Assembly: GCF_042767895.1 (NCBI RefSeq)
Contig: NC_091564.1
Span: 42,166,292 to 42,196,291, forward strand
DNA from: Penaeus vannamei
Lineage: Eukaryota > Arthropoda > Malacostraca > Decapoda > Penaeidae
Length of the DNA: 30,000 bases
Reading direction: 5' to 3'
The notes below the pieces were generated by a model that worked only from the letters and a program-made list of their open reading frames with translations, was not told the origin of the DNA and made no database searches. Shown in pieces: positions 26,201 to 30,000 of the stretch; the stretch's first letter is position 1; the number at the start of each line of letters is the position of its first letter. Position numbers and translations under genes: made by a program.

Positions 26201-27669
26201 GTCCTCACTTCAAATATCTTTCCTTATGTTTTTCATTTTCTCTAAATGAAAGTGATAAACTTTTCAATGCTAAAATTTTAAGAAAACACATACATTCCAA
26301 GCAAACAGATCTTATCACATCATAAAAATTCTATACTTTTTAATAAAGTGATTAAAGTTATATCTAAAAATAATTCACAATCAGTTAGGCCTTTATCACA
26401 GACACTAGAAAAAAAATTAATTAAACTAAATATAAAATACACACAAAACAATATGTAGTCCACTTTACGTACCTGATAGTTAAACCTTTTGATACATCTA
26501 CACCAAGGTAGTGCGTGCGAGGCAGGGTGGTGATGAATTGGAGATTATAAGGACTGAAGCATCGGATAATACCTTCAGCACAGCCTACAAAGATATATTC
26601 CTCCCCGGCCACCACACAGTTTGCACTGGATGTCTGAACAGGGAAAAAAAAATGTTCTCTTTTCAATATCAATCAAGTCAAATAAGACTGACAATCTAAG
26701 AAACCTAATGATAATAAAGCAATTAACCAGAACAACAAAATTTAAGTCCTAAGAAATAGTAAAGAACAATTTACAACAGAAAACTGCACTCATACTTACT
26801 CTCAGCTCCACCCACTTGTCTAGCAGCCTTCGGTTATTGAATTCACACAACAAGCCAGACTTGGTGATGGCAAAAGTAGAGTCTCCCATATCACCACGTC
26901 CACATGCGACATCACAGAAATAGTTGTTCCTCTGTTCTCCAAGAATGGCAGACCGACCAGTCAGGGGTACGGGCTCCTTAAACTGTGAAAAAGAGGCAAA
27001 GATGAGAATGTTGTATTCATCTACATCTGGCTATTATATTTAAATTTTATACAAATGACCTTACTTTCTAAAATTTCATTTATCACATAAAAACTGACTT
27101 GGTAAATAAAGCGCTCTTAATTATTCCTCATATCAGCAACAGTTCTTCATATTACTCTCTTATAGTAAACCCTCATCTCACATAGGAATACTATTCCCCC
27201 GCCCCACGCTTTGCACAAAATTTATATAAATGTGCTACTATAAATTTGAGTGTTTGCTATCTAAGAGAAGTGCCCCCATTTTGCAGAATATCACGATGTA
27301 CTTCATGATGTAATGAAAATTGCATGGAAAACCAAAGAATTAACCAAGATCAGAATTAACTATGTATCTCCATCAACTGAATTATTCCACCAATCCACAC
27401 GAAACATTTCTGTCCTCACTAAAGAACATCCTTACCACTTTCAGACGACTCACCTTGGAGCCTCGCGCCACTTCAAGGTACCAAAACTTCACATGGCGGT
27501 TTCCTACAGTAACAAAATAAGAGCCATTCTCTGCGAAGCTGATAGCCTTGACCTTGCTGGAAAACTTGTTGGAAGCGACTTTTACTCCTCCTCGCCAATC
27601 CCACACATTGACAATCATGTCATGCTGGGATCCTACGGAGACTACATACTTCTGAGTTGGAGAAAATGC
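4931..27669 (-). CDS. WDR62: WDR62/MAPKBP1-family WD40 scaffold, 26 coding exons, 5' end missing
   Basis: This is the only gene I can reconstruct. Twenty-six minus-strand exons join with consistent phases into 5,424 nt, encoding 1,807 residues plus TGA. The WD40 part (w1-587) follows mammalian WDR62 and MAPKBP1 blade by blade, with signatures such as QHDMIVNVWDW, GNRHVKFWYLE, VACGRG, YPDTIAVSFD, ASGDRAGNIR, ASASRDRLIHV, ACQDRNIRVYN and MFGHSE. The tail keeps family motifs (LPLWAKK, GRWAQR, ETFLKSNFESLEGE, SLSRSSSIG) and the C-terminal helix. Known family role: cytoplasmic, centrosomal and spindle-pole scaffolds that bind JNK-pathway kinases and act in mitotic spindle organisation. Mammals have two paralogues and insects one; this looks like the single invertebrate form. 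It is longer than the human proteins (about 1,510-1,520 aa) even without its N-terminus, mainly through the tail. Exons with the start codon and about two WD repeats are absent. Confidence 0.93.
5290..5755 (-). other. WDR62: Intron 25
   Basis: 466 nt of AT-rich sequence between CCCT|GTAAGT and CCCTCCACAG. A short TA-dinucleotide run lies near 5463. Nothing else is seen. Confidence 0.85.
5756..6003 (-). CDS. WDR62: Exon 25: Arg/Ser-rich tail segment (w1606-1689)
   Basis: 248 nt, entering at phase 2 and leaving one base into Leu1689; acceptor GTGTGTTAG, donor CCCT|GTAAGT. It encodes an Arg/Ser-rich run (SERDLTRSSSLSSKSRGEA, ISRPSSAASTVDMSPEE) ending DDLSFKDLDNMP. RSSSLSS and SRPSSAAS are typical 14-3-3 or basophilic kinase contexts. 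The GC content is clearly higher than in the surrounding introns. Confidence 0.9.
6368..6468. repeat. Imperfect inverted repeat enclosing a (GCATGT)n microsatellite
   Basis: The left arm begins GTAGCTACATATGCATGTA at 6368. The right arm ends GTACATGAAGCTAC at 6468, and its reverse complement matches the left arm at 18 of 22 positions. Between them lie several GCATGT units (about 6405-6438). Confidence 0.6.
7379..8258. mobile_element. Decayed pogo/Tigger-like DNA transposon, 880 bp
   Basis: The left end CAGTAAACCCT (7379-7389) follows a TA. The right end is the exact inverse AGGGTTTACTG (8248-8258), followed by CA, a one-base change from the TA target duplication expected for the Tc1/mariner/pogo superfamily. 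Termini of the CAGTAAACCCT kind are typical of pogo-like elements. The inside is more GC-rich at 7610-7950, with broken open stretches on the plus strand (one reading NMKKKYAEKGNQLQRLLQQH) but no intact transposase or DDE motif that I can identify. Superfamily placement rests on the termini only. Confidence 0.5.
8576..8669 (-). CDS. WDR62: Exon 24: Ser/Glu-rich short exon (w1575-1606)
   Basis: 94 nt, entering at phase 1 and leaving two bases into Arg1606; acceptor AATTGCAG, donor GATAG|GTGAGT. It encodes GDIRQFHEDSSSEDTSPSEH then KNMRSRTLGGD. No domain seen. It is supported by good splice sites and by phases that fit both neighbours. Confidence 0.85.
8835..8952 (-). CDS. WDR62: Exon 23: basic Ser/Thr segment (w1536-1575)
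   Basis: 118 nt, enters at phase 0 and leaves one base into Gly1575; acceptor TCAACACAG, donor TCTACTG|GTAAGC. It encodes TGEDGSRSDRPMRPTIASMN then KMTPRALKRKASLSQAVST. KRKAS is a PKA/AKT-type site. The RPTIAS segment may match RPTLAA in human MAPKBP1; this is tentative. Confidence 0.88.
9063..9160 (-). CDS. WDR62: Exon 22: SRSSSIG motif exon (w1503-1535)
   Basis: 98 nt, entering at phase 1 and leaving at phase 0; acceptor CATTTCAG, donor AATCAG|GTGAAT. It encodes VGGKKMGGKSNSKSPGRSHS then SLSRSSSIGVLNQ. SLSRSSSIG aligns with KISRSISLG / KISRSISVG, a short conserved phosphosite-like motif in the tails of human WDR62 and MAPKBP1. Confidence 0.89.
9161..11875 (-). other. WDR62: Intron 21
   Basis: 2.7 kb, AT-rich, holding the hexanucleotide repeat at 10679-10922. 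Small open frames at 9984-10211 and 10381-10713 show no domain and no splice context. Otherwise nothing is seen. Confidence 0.8.
10679..10922. repeat. (GAGTGT)n hexanucleotide array with degenerate flanks
   Basis: About 240 bp of G/T/A units with a 6-bp period. It is nearly perfect from about 10751 to 10816, then decays through AATGTA-type variants and resumes near 10837 and 10885. Strong strand asymmetry: no C within the core on the plus strand. His/Thr- and His/Ser-repeat open frames on the minus strand are artefacts of this array. Confidence 0.9.
11876..12007 (-). CDS. WDR62: Exon 21: Gly/Ser-rich segment with DSGFSS (w1459-1503)
   Basis: 132 nt, entering at phase 1 (completing His1459) and leaving one base into Val1503; acceptor TTTGTAG, donor CTACGG|GTATGC. 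It encodes HGGSGDSGFSSSPCGG, then LRRACSLSDLTNPTTPRRL. LRRACSLSDL is a basophilic-kinase type site (RRxCS), and DSGFSS fits the beta-TrCP degron pattern. GC-rich compared with the flanking introns. Confidence 0.87.
12008..12863 (-). other. WDR62: Intron 20
   Basis: 856 nt, AT-rich. No feature seen apart from short A-rich runs. Confidence 0.8.
12864..14289 (-). CDS. WDR62: Exon 20: giant disordered-tail exon (w984-1459)
   Basis: 1,426 nt, about seven times the other exons. Acceptor CATCTTCAG, donor CCAAAC|GTAAGA, leaving one base into codon 1459, which exactly fits exon 21. In order it encodes SSKSISDLSN; a Gly/Pro-rich stretch with IPELL / YPEL / IPEL repeats; a predicted helix (KQLLAQLERDLHEFDLL); a Ser/Asp-Glu acidic block; a basic LxL motif (RRKRQRWQRLSL, 13510-13545); and a Pro-rich end. 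Most of it has no counterpart I recognise in mammals. The Met at 14211 is internal: open frame and splice signals continue upstream, so it is not an intronless gene. Confidence 0.9.
14453..14555 (-). CDS. WDR62: Exon 19: short coiled-coil-like exon (w949-983)
   Basis: 103 nt, entering at phase 2 and leaving at phase 0; acceptor TTCCACAG, donor CAAAGT|GTAAGT. It encodes SISYKFNARNKDSQVS then NKREELLKRIEETRKKLQS, a charged amphipathic helix likely to form a short coiled coil. SISYKF parallels human SISTQF after the EKFLRHHFE motif. Confidence 0.88.
14687..14856 (-). CDS. WDR62: Exon 18: ETFLKSNFESLEGE motif (w893-949)
   Basis: 170 nt, enters at phase 0 and leaves two bases into Ser949 in the reconstruction; acceptor TTGAATAG, donor AATAG|GTATGA. 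It encodes VSTPSADTAERNIMSMLNVS, then ETFLKSNFESLEGE. The latter aligns with human EKFLRHHFETLTE, a conserved short helix of the family tail, preceded in both by a T-P site. Confidence 0.9.
15025..15163 (-). CDS. WDR62: Exon 17: basic helix plus acidic end (w846-892)
   Basis: 139 nt, entering at phase 2 and leaving at phase 0; acceptor TTTTCATCAG, donor GACGAG|GTATGA. It encodes SDFTVNAMDVEELRRSQRRH, then RKARPERPTDIPLVSVSGS and QDSDDDDE. The Arg/Lys-rich run is a candidate basic binding patch; no known domain is seen. Confidence 0.87.
15164..15699 (-). other. WDR62: Intron 16 with a perfect foldback
   Basis: 536 nt, AT-rich. It contains the hairpin at 15241-15285, related TCCATATACTAAATG repeats at 15231-15325 and an A13 run near 15637. 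Confidence 0.8.
15241..15285. repeat. Perfect 18-bp inverted repeat with 9-nt loop
   Basis: The left arm AAATGTATATGTCCATAT (15241-15258) and the right arm ATATGGACATATACATTT (15268-15285) are exact reverse complements around ACTAAATGG. The surrounding 15231-15325 repeats the word TCCATATACTAAATG and variants in direct orientation. It starts 78 nt upstream (sense strand) of the exon 17 acceptor. Confidence 0.9.
15700..15917 (-). CDS. WDR62: Exon 16: acidic Ser/Asp-rich segment (w774-846)
   Basis: 218 nt, enters at phase 0 and leaves two bases into Ser846; acceptor TTTCTTTTAG, donor GCAAG|GTAAAT. It encodes a basic start (GSPSKINTKRG), then a strongly acidic disordered run containing DHDGDIEDYSEHDDESTEPE and HLMYYPHNDD. 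DESTEP resembles DSESTEP in the acidic block of human MAPKBP1. Rich in potential CK2 sites. Confidence 0.88.
15918..16263 (-). other. WDR62: Intron 15
   Basis: 346 nt of AT-rich sequence with an A-rich stretch near 16140-16200. Nothing else is seen. Confidence 0.8.
16264..16341 (-). CDS. WDR62: Exon 15: short linker exon (w748-773)
   Basis: 78 nt (26 codons), phase 0 at both ends; acceptor AACTTCCAG, donor TTTCAG|GTATTT. It encodes DSGGDPGFIPCPESIKEINS then GEGSFQ. The segment resembles the human [20 protein letters not shown] region in position and pattern (F-x-P-x-P-E-S-I/L). The exon is too short to stand out as an open frame. Confidence 0.83.
16342..17052 (-). other. WDR62: Intron 14
   Basis: 711 nt of AT-rich sequence. 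An (AAAAT)n-like tract lies at about 16980-17012. Nothing else is seen. Confidence 0.8.
17053..17171 (-). CDS. WDR62: Exon 14: Ser-rich linker (w708-747)
   Basis: 119 nt, entering at phase 1 and leaving at phase 0; acceptor TTTTCCAG, donor AATAAA|GTAAGT. It encodes DKRQPDSESSKESSLEDSVG then HKQYQSQTSRRDNLILPNK, a polar Ser/Glu-rich segment without a fold. The assignment rests on splice sites, phase and position. Confidence 0.87.
17411..17601 (-). CDS. WDR62: Exon 13: LPLWAKK / GRWAQR motif exon (w644-708)
   Basis: 191 nt, leaving one base into Asp708; acceptor TTTATCAG, donor AGAG|GTAATC. It encodes MGQLPLWAKKQM and MPKGRWAQRL, aligning with human GKLPLWAKRLL and PHGRWAER. These two short motifs outside the WD domain are a family hallmark and confirm the assignment. 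The rest is Gly/Pro-rich linker. Confidence 0.93.
17716..17886 (-). CDS. WDR62: Exon 12: post-propeller linker (w587-644)
   Basis: 171 nt, entering and leaving inside Arg codons; acceptor CTTCCCAG, donor GATTACAG|GTCAGA. It encodes RMPHDMSQTITARIAQQAE, a basic stretch (KEKRKVRQP) and an acidic end (NEAEEPDY). In mammals the equivalent segment after CIFVWR is also a predicted helix (MRQRLAEL). The basic stretch could serve in nuclear import or protein binding, but that is not established. Confidence 0.9.
17887..18295 (-). other. WDR62: Intron 11
   Basis: 409 nt of AT-rich sequence. No feature seen. Confidence 0.8.
18296..18489 (-). CDS. WDR62: Exon 11: last WD blades (w523-587)
   Basis: 194 nt, enters at phase 0 and leaves two bases into Arg587; acceptor GTTTACAG, donor TGGAG|GTAAGT. 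It encodes two blades, GIYAATSCTDKNMCIYDYYS and MFGHSELVTGLRF...HLITVSGDGCIFLW. Human counterpart: IYIATSCSDKNLSIFDFSSG...MFGHSEIVTGMKF...SVSGDSCIFVWR. The WD40 double propeller ends here. Confidence 0.95.
18598..18726 (-). CDS. WDR62: Exon 10: WD blade (w480-522)
   Basis: 129 nt, phase 0 at both ends; acceptor TATTTGCAG, donor ATTAAG|GTATGA. It encodes VDHGQRHILTACQDRNIRVY then NVNTGKHSKTFKGTIGDDGT and LIK. It matches human CQDRNIRIFNISSGKQKKLF and QGEDGTLIKV. Confidence 0.94.
18795..18892. repeat. Three tandem copies of a 33-bp unit
   Basis: Copies at 18795-18827, 18828-18860 and 18861-18892 begin CTACAGCAAACTATATTC. The first two are identical; the third differs by one A-to-G change and a truncated end. 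The array lies in intron 9, about 70 nt upstream of the exon 10 acceptor. Confidence 0.93.
18966..19037 (-). CDS. WDR62: Exon 9: short WD-domain exon (w456-479)
   Basis: 72 nt (24 codons), phase 0 at both ends; acceptor CGTTACAG, donor ATGGAG|GTCAGC. It encodes TPQNEVWFSRGHNVAGKTT and LYDME. The motif TTLYDME matches human KTTLYDMD, and the number of residues between RSATQ and TTLYDM agrees with mammals to within one, so no exon is missing in the 1.8-kb intron before it. Confidence 0.92.
19038..20879 (-). other. WDR62: Intron 8
   Basis: 1.84 kb. The part nearest exon 9 (19140-19600) is more GC-rich than usual and contains a 21-bp tandem duplication (19374-19394 and 19395-19414), but no splice-compatible coding frame. 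Protein spacing across the intron matches mammals, so no exon is expected here. Confidence 0.75.
20880..21014 (-). CDS. WDR62: Exon 8: WD blade (w411-455)
   Basis: 135 nt, phase 0 at both ends; acceptor AATTTTCAG, donor ACACAG|GTATGT. It encodes DYSFVQTLDDHSSAITSVRF and QMVSCSADRSIIFRSATQ, matching human LEQTLDDHSSSITAIKFA...MISCGADKSIYFRSAQ. Confidence 0.94.
21015..21643 (-). other. WDR62: Intron 7
   Basis: 629 nt of AT-rich sequence. No feature seen. Confidence 0.8.
21644..21797 (-). CDS. WDR62: Exon 7: WD blade (w359-410)
   Basis: 154 nt, entering one base before a codon start and leaving at phase 0; acceptor TGCCAACAG, donor GATCAG|GTAATA. It encodes RVHELQFLDELCKIEAHDAE, then VLSLEYSRPDTGHKFLAS and ASRDRLIHVFAVDQ, near-identical to the human VEAHDAEVLCLEYSKP and ASASRDRLIHV segment. 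It is too short and split to show as a long open frame, so it was found by reading the reverse strand. Confidence 0.93.
21798..22218 (-). other. WDR62: Intron 6
   Basis: 421 nt with a CA-rich tract (about 21977-22023) and poly-A/poly-purine runs at 22082-22172. The sense-strand polypyrimidine is far from the acceptor. Nothing else is seen. Confidence 0.8.
22219..22397 (-). CDS. WDR62: Exon 6: WD blade (w300-359)
   Basis: 179 nt, enters at phase 0 and leaves two bases into Arg359. Acceptor TTCCCATAG, donor AACATCAG|GTCAGG. It encodes ELLKIIYVDPELGF, a polar loop, then GVRCIRVSPDGKHLASG and DRAGNI. This matches human LIKIIYVD...[29 protein letters not shown]. Confidence 0.94.
22398..23985 (-). 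other. WDR62: Intron 5
   Basis: 1.59 kb. The stretch 22995-23345 differs in texture (see the repeat entry). An A15 run lies near 23901. No coding frame fits. Confidence 0.75.
22995..23345. repeat. Possible dispersed repeat fragment
   Basis: A non-coding block of mixed composition starting GAAGTGCACTTAACCCAACG and including AAGCACTTGTGGAGCCATCA near 23258, with CCATCAGTG twice (23271 and 23303). It resembles interspersed repeats I associate with decapod genomes, but this is from memory and unverified, and no terminal structure is clear. Confidence 0.25.
23986..24186 (-). CDS. WDR62: Exon 5: WD blade (w233-299)
   Basis: 201 nt, phase 0 at both ends; acceptor CCATAACAG, donor AGCACT|GTAAGT. 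It encodes VGKSHSYLYHSACIWGVE, a Gly/Glu-rich loop, then PPGSFITCSSDDTIRVWNID and NTLYKRNIYST. It corresponds to human LYHSSCVWSVEVYPE...SFITCSSDNTIRLWN. Confidence 0.94.
24187..24728 (-). other. WDR62: Intron 4
   Basis: 542 nt of AT-rich sequence. No feature seen. Confidence 0.8.
24729..24864 (-). CDS. WDR62: Exon 4: WD blade (w187-232)
   Basis: 136 nt, entering at phase 2 and leaving at phase 0; acceptor CTTATGCAG, donor AAGAGG|GTACGT. It encodes AAHPNNAKYPDTIAVSFD, then AVYNDHSMYVWDVKDIKR, matching human YPDTVALTFD and VYKDHSIYIWDVKDINRV. The last codons KR continue directly into VGK of exon 5, the same junction sequence as in the human protein. Confidence 0.94.
24865..26472 (-). other. 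WDR62: Intron 3
   Basis: 1.6 kb. A purine-rich GAA-type tract lies at about 24980-25022, and a block of higher GC at 25180-25440 has no usable frame. An isolated AATAAACCCTCA word near 26162 resembles the pogo-like terminus but has no partner. Confidence 0.75.
26473..26633 (-). CDS. WDR62: Exon 3: WD domain (w134-187)
   Basis: 161 nt, enters at phase 0 and leaves with two bases of codon 187 (Ser, completed by exon 4). Acceptor CCTGTTCAG, donor ATCAG|GTACGT. It encodes a blade with EEYIFVGCAEGIIRCFSP and ends HYLGVDVSKGLTI, matching human IFCGCTDGIVRIFQ...PHYLGVDV. Confidence 0.93.
26800..26982 (-). CDS. WDR62: Exon 2: WD domain (w73-133)
   Basis: 183 nt, phase 0 at both ends; acceptor TTTCACAG, donor AGA|GTAAGT. 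It encodes FKEPVPLTGRSAILG, then a blade with DVACGRG, STFAITKSGLLCEF and ending LLDKWVELR. These segments align directly with the human PLLGRSGLLGELRNN / DVACGRG / DKWVELR region. This stretch is one of the clearest family signatures and lacks the classical WD dipeptide, as in mammals. Confidence 0.94.
26983..27453 (-). other. WDR62: Intron 1 of the window with a pogo-like remnant
   Basis: 471 nt between the exon 1 donor and exon 2 acceptor. It contains the short element at 27163-27259. The plus-strand open frame at 27313-27708 is a shadow of exon 1. Confidence 0.8.
27163..27259. mobile_element. Short pogo-like MITE or terminal fragment
   Basis: It begins TAGTAAACCCTCA directly after a TA, one base off the 7379 terminus, and closes with GAGTGTTTGCTA, a three-mismatch version of the inverse terminus GAGGGTTTACTG. 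The interior carries CCCCCGCCCCACGC, much more GC-rich than the intron around it. It is either a 97-bp miniature element or one end of a larger decayed copy. Confidence 0.4.
27454..27669 (-). CDS. WDR62: Exon 1 of the window: WD repeats (w1-72)
   Basis: 216 nt, phase 0 at both ends. Acceptor after a T-rich tract ending TTTTTTCAG; donor AAG|GTGAGT. It encodes two WD blades, AFSPTQKYVVSVG...NVWDW and AISFAENGSYFVTVG...VKFWYLE, then VARGSK. The spacing from FWYLE to the next exon's VPL equals that of human WDR62, which favours this donor over a second in-frame donor 18 nt further on (edge 27436). Because it opens in mid-blade at phase 0, earlier coding exons must exist. Confidence 0.93.
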
Positions 27670-28440
27670 CTGAAAAAAGAAAAGAAAAAAAAAAGTACAG
27701 TTAAATAAAGTTGAATGAGCTCTAACATCATTTATAAAATGCATATCAGTAAGAAATCTTAGGGTCATATCCTGCTTTATGTTGCATCAACCATAACATA
27801 ACTAGCGAACTTATTCAGTTCCTTAAGAAAAAAAGAATCTCAAGATAGGAGGATATTAACAAAGTTATGGGCTGGGGAAGAGAATTATAAAGGAAATTAG
27901 AAAGGGATGTGAAAGACAACAGGGAAGCTTGAGATATGAAAAAAATAGTCTGTTTTCATTTACCTAGTAAAGACATCAGCCACACTTAACTTTTCTTTGA
28001 TATGCTTCAAGGAGTTTTACTTACTTTACCAGAACTATTTTTTTTACTAACGGGATATCTAAAACAATTGACTACATCACACGAAAAATATCTAAAGCAG
28101 AGACATCATTTAACCTCCCTTAAAATGGTAGGATACATTTTCTTGTATCATTATTATTGCTATTATTGCTATTATCATTATCATTATCATATTATCATCA
28201 TCATGGGGTGCTCTCTGCAGTAATTATATAATTTTTTATCATAGATCTAAATACACATTCTATTCTATTATAAAATGGTAAATACTCTTTGGGAAGAAGA
28301 AAAAATAAAATAATCAAAGGGGGGGAAGAAACAAGATAGTTAGATAAAGCAAGAGTAAAAGAAGAAATGATGAATTGGAAGGAAAAAGACGATGAGAGGG
28401 TCCTCACTGCGAAAGGAGATGCATGGTCCCCCAACACAAA
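27670..28440 (-). other. WDR62: AT-rich upstream intron sequence
   Basis: Presumed intron upstream of window exon 1. I searched both strands for the expected preceding blade (GHKYG-type sequence ending at phase 0) and found none. It holds an ATT/ATC microsatellite at 28146-28204. Confidence 0.6.
28146..28204. repeat. ATT/ATC trinucleotide-hexanucleotide microsatellite
   Basis: Compound run of ATT, GCT and ATC units (TATCATTATTATTGCTATTA onward), ending TCATCATCATGG. Confidence 0.85.
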
Positions 28441-28720
28441 TACCCGATAATTGCGGCGCGGTTAGAGCTATTTGGCTATTCTGGCTTCACACTCCCTGTG
28501 GTCTTGTCGCTATTAAATGTTTTGCGTAACCCGAGCACCACGCGCGGGATCGGGGCCCGCATCCGCACATCCTTCGGTCGCCATGGTAACTGAGACGCTG
28601 CGCATACGGGTGGACGCCGCAATATGACACCGGACGCTTTGCCTTTGGCCAGCCTTACACGACCATTCGACCACTCGTCACGTTTCATTTCTTTTGTTGT
28701 AGGCGAGGGCGCAACCCGAA
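28440..28720. promoter_or_regulatory. CpG-rich island, candidate promoter
   Basis: An abrupt change from AT-rich intron to sequence dense in CpG (GCGGCGCGG, CACGCGCGGGATCGGGG, GACGCTGCGCATACGGG). Such dinucleotide-rich blocks in otherwise CpG-poor invertebrate gene flanks usually mark unmethylated promoters. It contains the X-box at 28577, an NRF1-like TGCGCATACGG, and on the minus strand ATG-headed short frames. Which gene it serves is unclear, because the N-terminal coding exons do not lie between it and exon 1. Confidence 0.45.
28577..28590. promoter_or_regulatory. Perfect X-box (RFX-type) motif
   Basis: GTCGCCATGGTAAC fits the RFX consensus GTNRCC-N(0-3)-RGYAAC with a 2-nt spacer and no mismatch, and is near-palindromic. 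RFX factors control ciliary and centriolar genes in animals. On the minus strand the core also forms a Kozak-like ACCATGGCG. Confidence 0.55.
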
Positions 28721-30000
28721 TGAAAAGGGTTTTTATTACTAATTAAGTTCCTATTAGTTGCTATCGGTGTCATGGCATGTAGTAATTCTTAAGCTAATCT
28801 GCGATGGATGTAGTCAGGATCGCAATCACACTGATATCAGGCTCAGGAATCGCAAAAAATAGGGAGGAGGCCAAAATAATTCTGCGCACCTGGTGTTGGA
28901 CTTGTTACACAACACAAGGTTTAAAGTAATAATAAAAACGCACGTACAAGATGACTCCTACTTTAGCATTGAAATCACCAGCAGGTGTTTACATAGACGC
29001 GCGTGGGAGAACCTGTCGCCCTTCTGCCACACCCTCTCCCCTTCTCCCTTTCCACCCTTCCTTCCTTCCTTTCCCCTTTCCTCTCCGCTCGTCCTCCCTC
29101 TCCTTCCTCCCCCATCTTCCTCTTCCTCTGCCCGCCTCCGCGTCATCCTGCCGCCATAAGAACCAAACCATTCGACAGGATATCCACGAGTTCATATATT
29201 GGTAAGCCTATTCATGGAAATGACGTTCTACTCCCATGCCAAAGAAAACAAAAATCGTCAGTCCTTCTCACGCTGGTATATCCTCACCCCCCCCCCACCT
29301 TCCCATTAGCTAAATGACATCTTTCTTCATCCTAACTAAACAATGGCCTCTTCTTCCTCCTCCCGCGCCAGCACACGGGGATTCAAGGTCTGGCTACCAG
29401 GACTCCCCTTGTCCTGGAGCCAACGCCACCCATTTGTGTAATGGAGGTCCATACATGGGTTGAGAGCAAGGAGTGGAATGTCCTCCTTGTAGGTTCTCCC
29501 TCAACCAGTCCCTACCGCCCCTTCATACGTGTTCAGCAAATTATTCATGTTATGTAGTCTCGGTCACCTCGTTGTTCCATTTTCACGCGGCGAAACGGGT
29601 CTACAACTTCATCTCTTGATTCTACCCAAAGTCCAGCCCTTCCCTCCCTTCGCCTTCCCATTCCTGTGCCCTTCCCCTAGCCCTGATCCAGCCCGAACTG
29701 CCCTCGCCGGCCGCCGCCCTCGCACCGCGGTCAGCCACAGGGTGTGGCGCCCTCCGCCTCCCGCTAACAAATGCCCCCCGAACGACGTCCATCGACACTG
29801 TTTACCTAGGAGTCACAGCCCGATGGTATCCGAGGCGAGGCCGGAGGAGCCTCGGCGGGTAGCCACAATCTGCTACCTTACACCGCGGGCCGTCCTCAAG
29901 CCTTGCCCTTCGGTCGGCGTGACATCCTACGCCTGCGCAACCGCTCGAGATCTCCTGCCGGCGGTGGTGCGTGGGTGCCGAAGGTTGGTCCTCATTTCCA
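28721..30000. other. GC-rich flank without identified genes
   Basis: After a short AT-richer stretch (28730-28980) the sequence is GC-rich with many CpGs, especially 29540-30000, and has a polypyrimidine tract at 29016-29142. I see no WD-type coding sequence on either strand. Open frames at 28893-29317 come from the pyrimidine tract. It may be promoter, 5' UTR or intergenic sequence. Confidence 0.5.
29016..29142. repeat. Polypyrimidine tract (CCTT/CTCC-rich)
   Basis: About 125 bp almost free of purines on the plus strand, followed by CGCGTCATCCTGCCGCCAT. On the minus strand that tail reads ATGGCGGCAGGATGACGCG, with a YY1-like ATGGCGGC and a CRE half-site TGACG, both frequent at transcription starts. 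Confidence 0.7.

Noticed and set aside
28476..28688. A 70-codon minus-strand frame as a full coding exon
   Set aside because: No WD similarity and no family match. Only the first 10 codons up to the GTAAGG donor make a plausible alternative first exon, reported as a finding.
28893..29317. Several overlapping Ser/Pro/Leu- or Arg/Gly/Glu-rich open frames on both strands
   Set aside because: They are produced by the polypyrimidine/polypurine tract, which has few stop codons in any frame.

Overview
This is animal (metazoan) nuclear DNA carrying the greater part of one large, intron-rich gene on the minus strand. The host looks like an arthropod, most likely a decapod crustacean: AT-rich T-biased introns, many short microsatellites, and a protein equally close to the vertebrate paralogues WDR62 and MAPKBP1. 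The host call is an inference, made without any database search.

The gene belongs to the WDR62/MAPKBP1 family of WD40 scaffolds for JNK signalling and the spindle pole. I reconstructed 26 coding exons between 27669 and 4931. All have AG acceptors and GT donors, all phases agree, and they join into a single 5,424-nt frame of 1,807 codons plus TGA. Residues below are numbered w1-w1807 from the first codon in the window. Exons 1-11 (w1-587) encode about 12 WD repeats of the double propeller. Exons 12-15 hold family linker motifs (LPLWAKK, GRWAQR). Exons 16-25 encode a long disordered Ser/Pro/acidic tail, including one 1,426-bp exon. Exon 26 carries the conserved C-terminal helix and the stop. 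The start codon, the N-terminal extension and roughly the first two WD repeats (about 140-170 residues by comparison with mammals) are not recognisable here and probably lie beyond 30000.

Layout from left to right. 1-2000 is T-rich on the plus strand and probably holds the 3' end of a convergent plus-strand neighbour. 2000-4930 is the downstream/3' UTR side of the main gene, with a candidate poly(A) signal, two abutting Pumilio-type sites and microsatellites. 4931-27669 is the gene. Its introns hold a decayed pogo-like DNA transposon (7379-8258), a related small remnant near 27.2 kb, a long GAGTGT hexanucleotide array, a perfect 18-bp hairpin and a 3 x 33-bp tandem repeat. 27670-28440 is AT-rich and apparently non-coding. 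28440-30000 turns abruptly GC- and CpG-rich and looks like a promoter, with a perfect RFX X-box at 28577.

I found no CRISPR array, operon, phage or defence locus, and no new multi-gene system. The points most worth checking are the CpG-rich block with its X-box, which lies downstream of the missing 5' exons; the pogo-like elements; predicted docking and degron motifs in the tail; and a tandem splice donor in exon 1.
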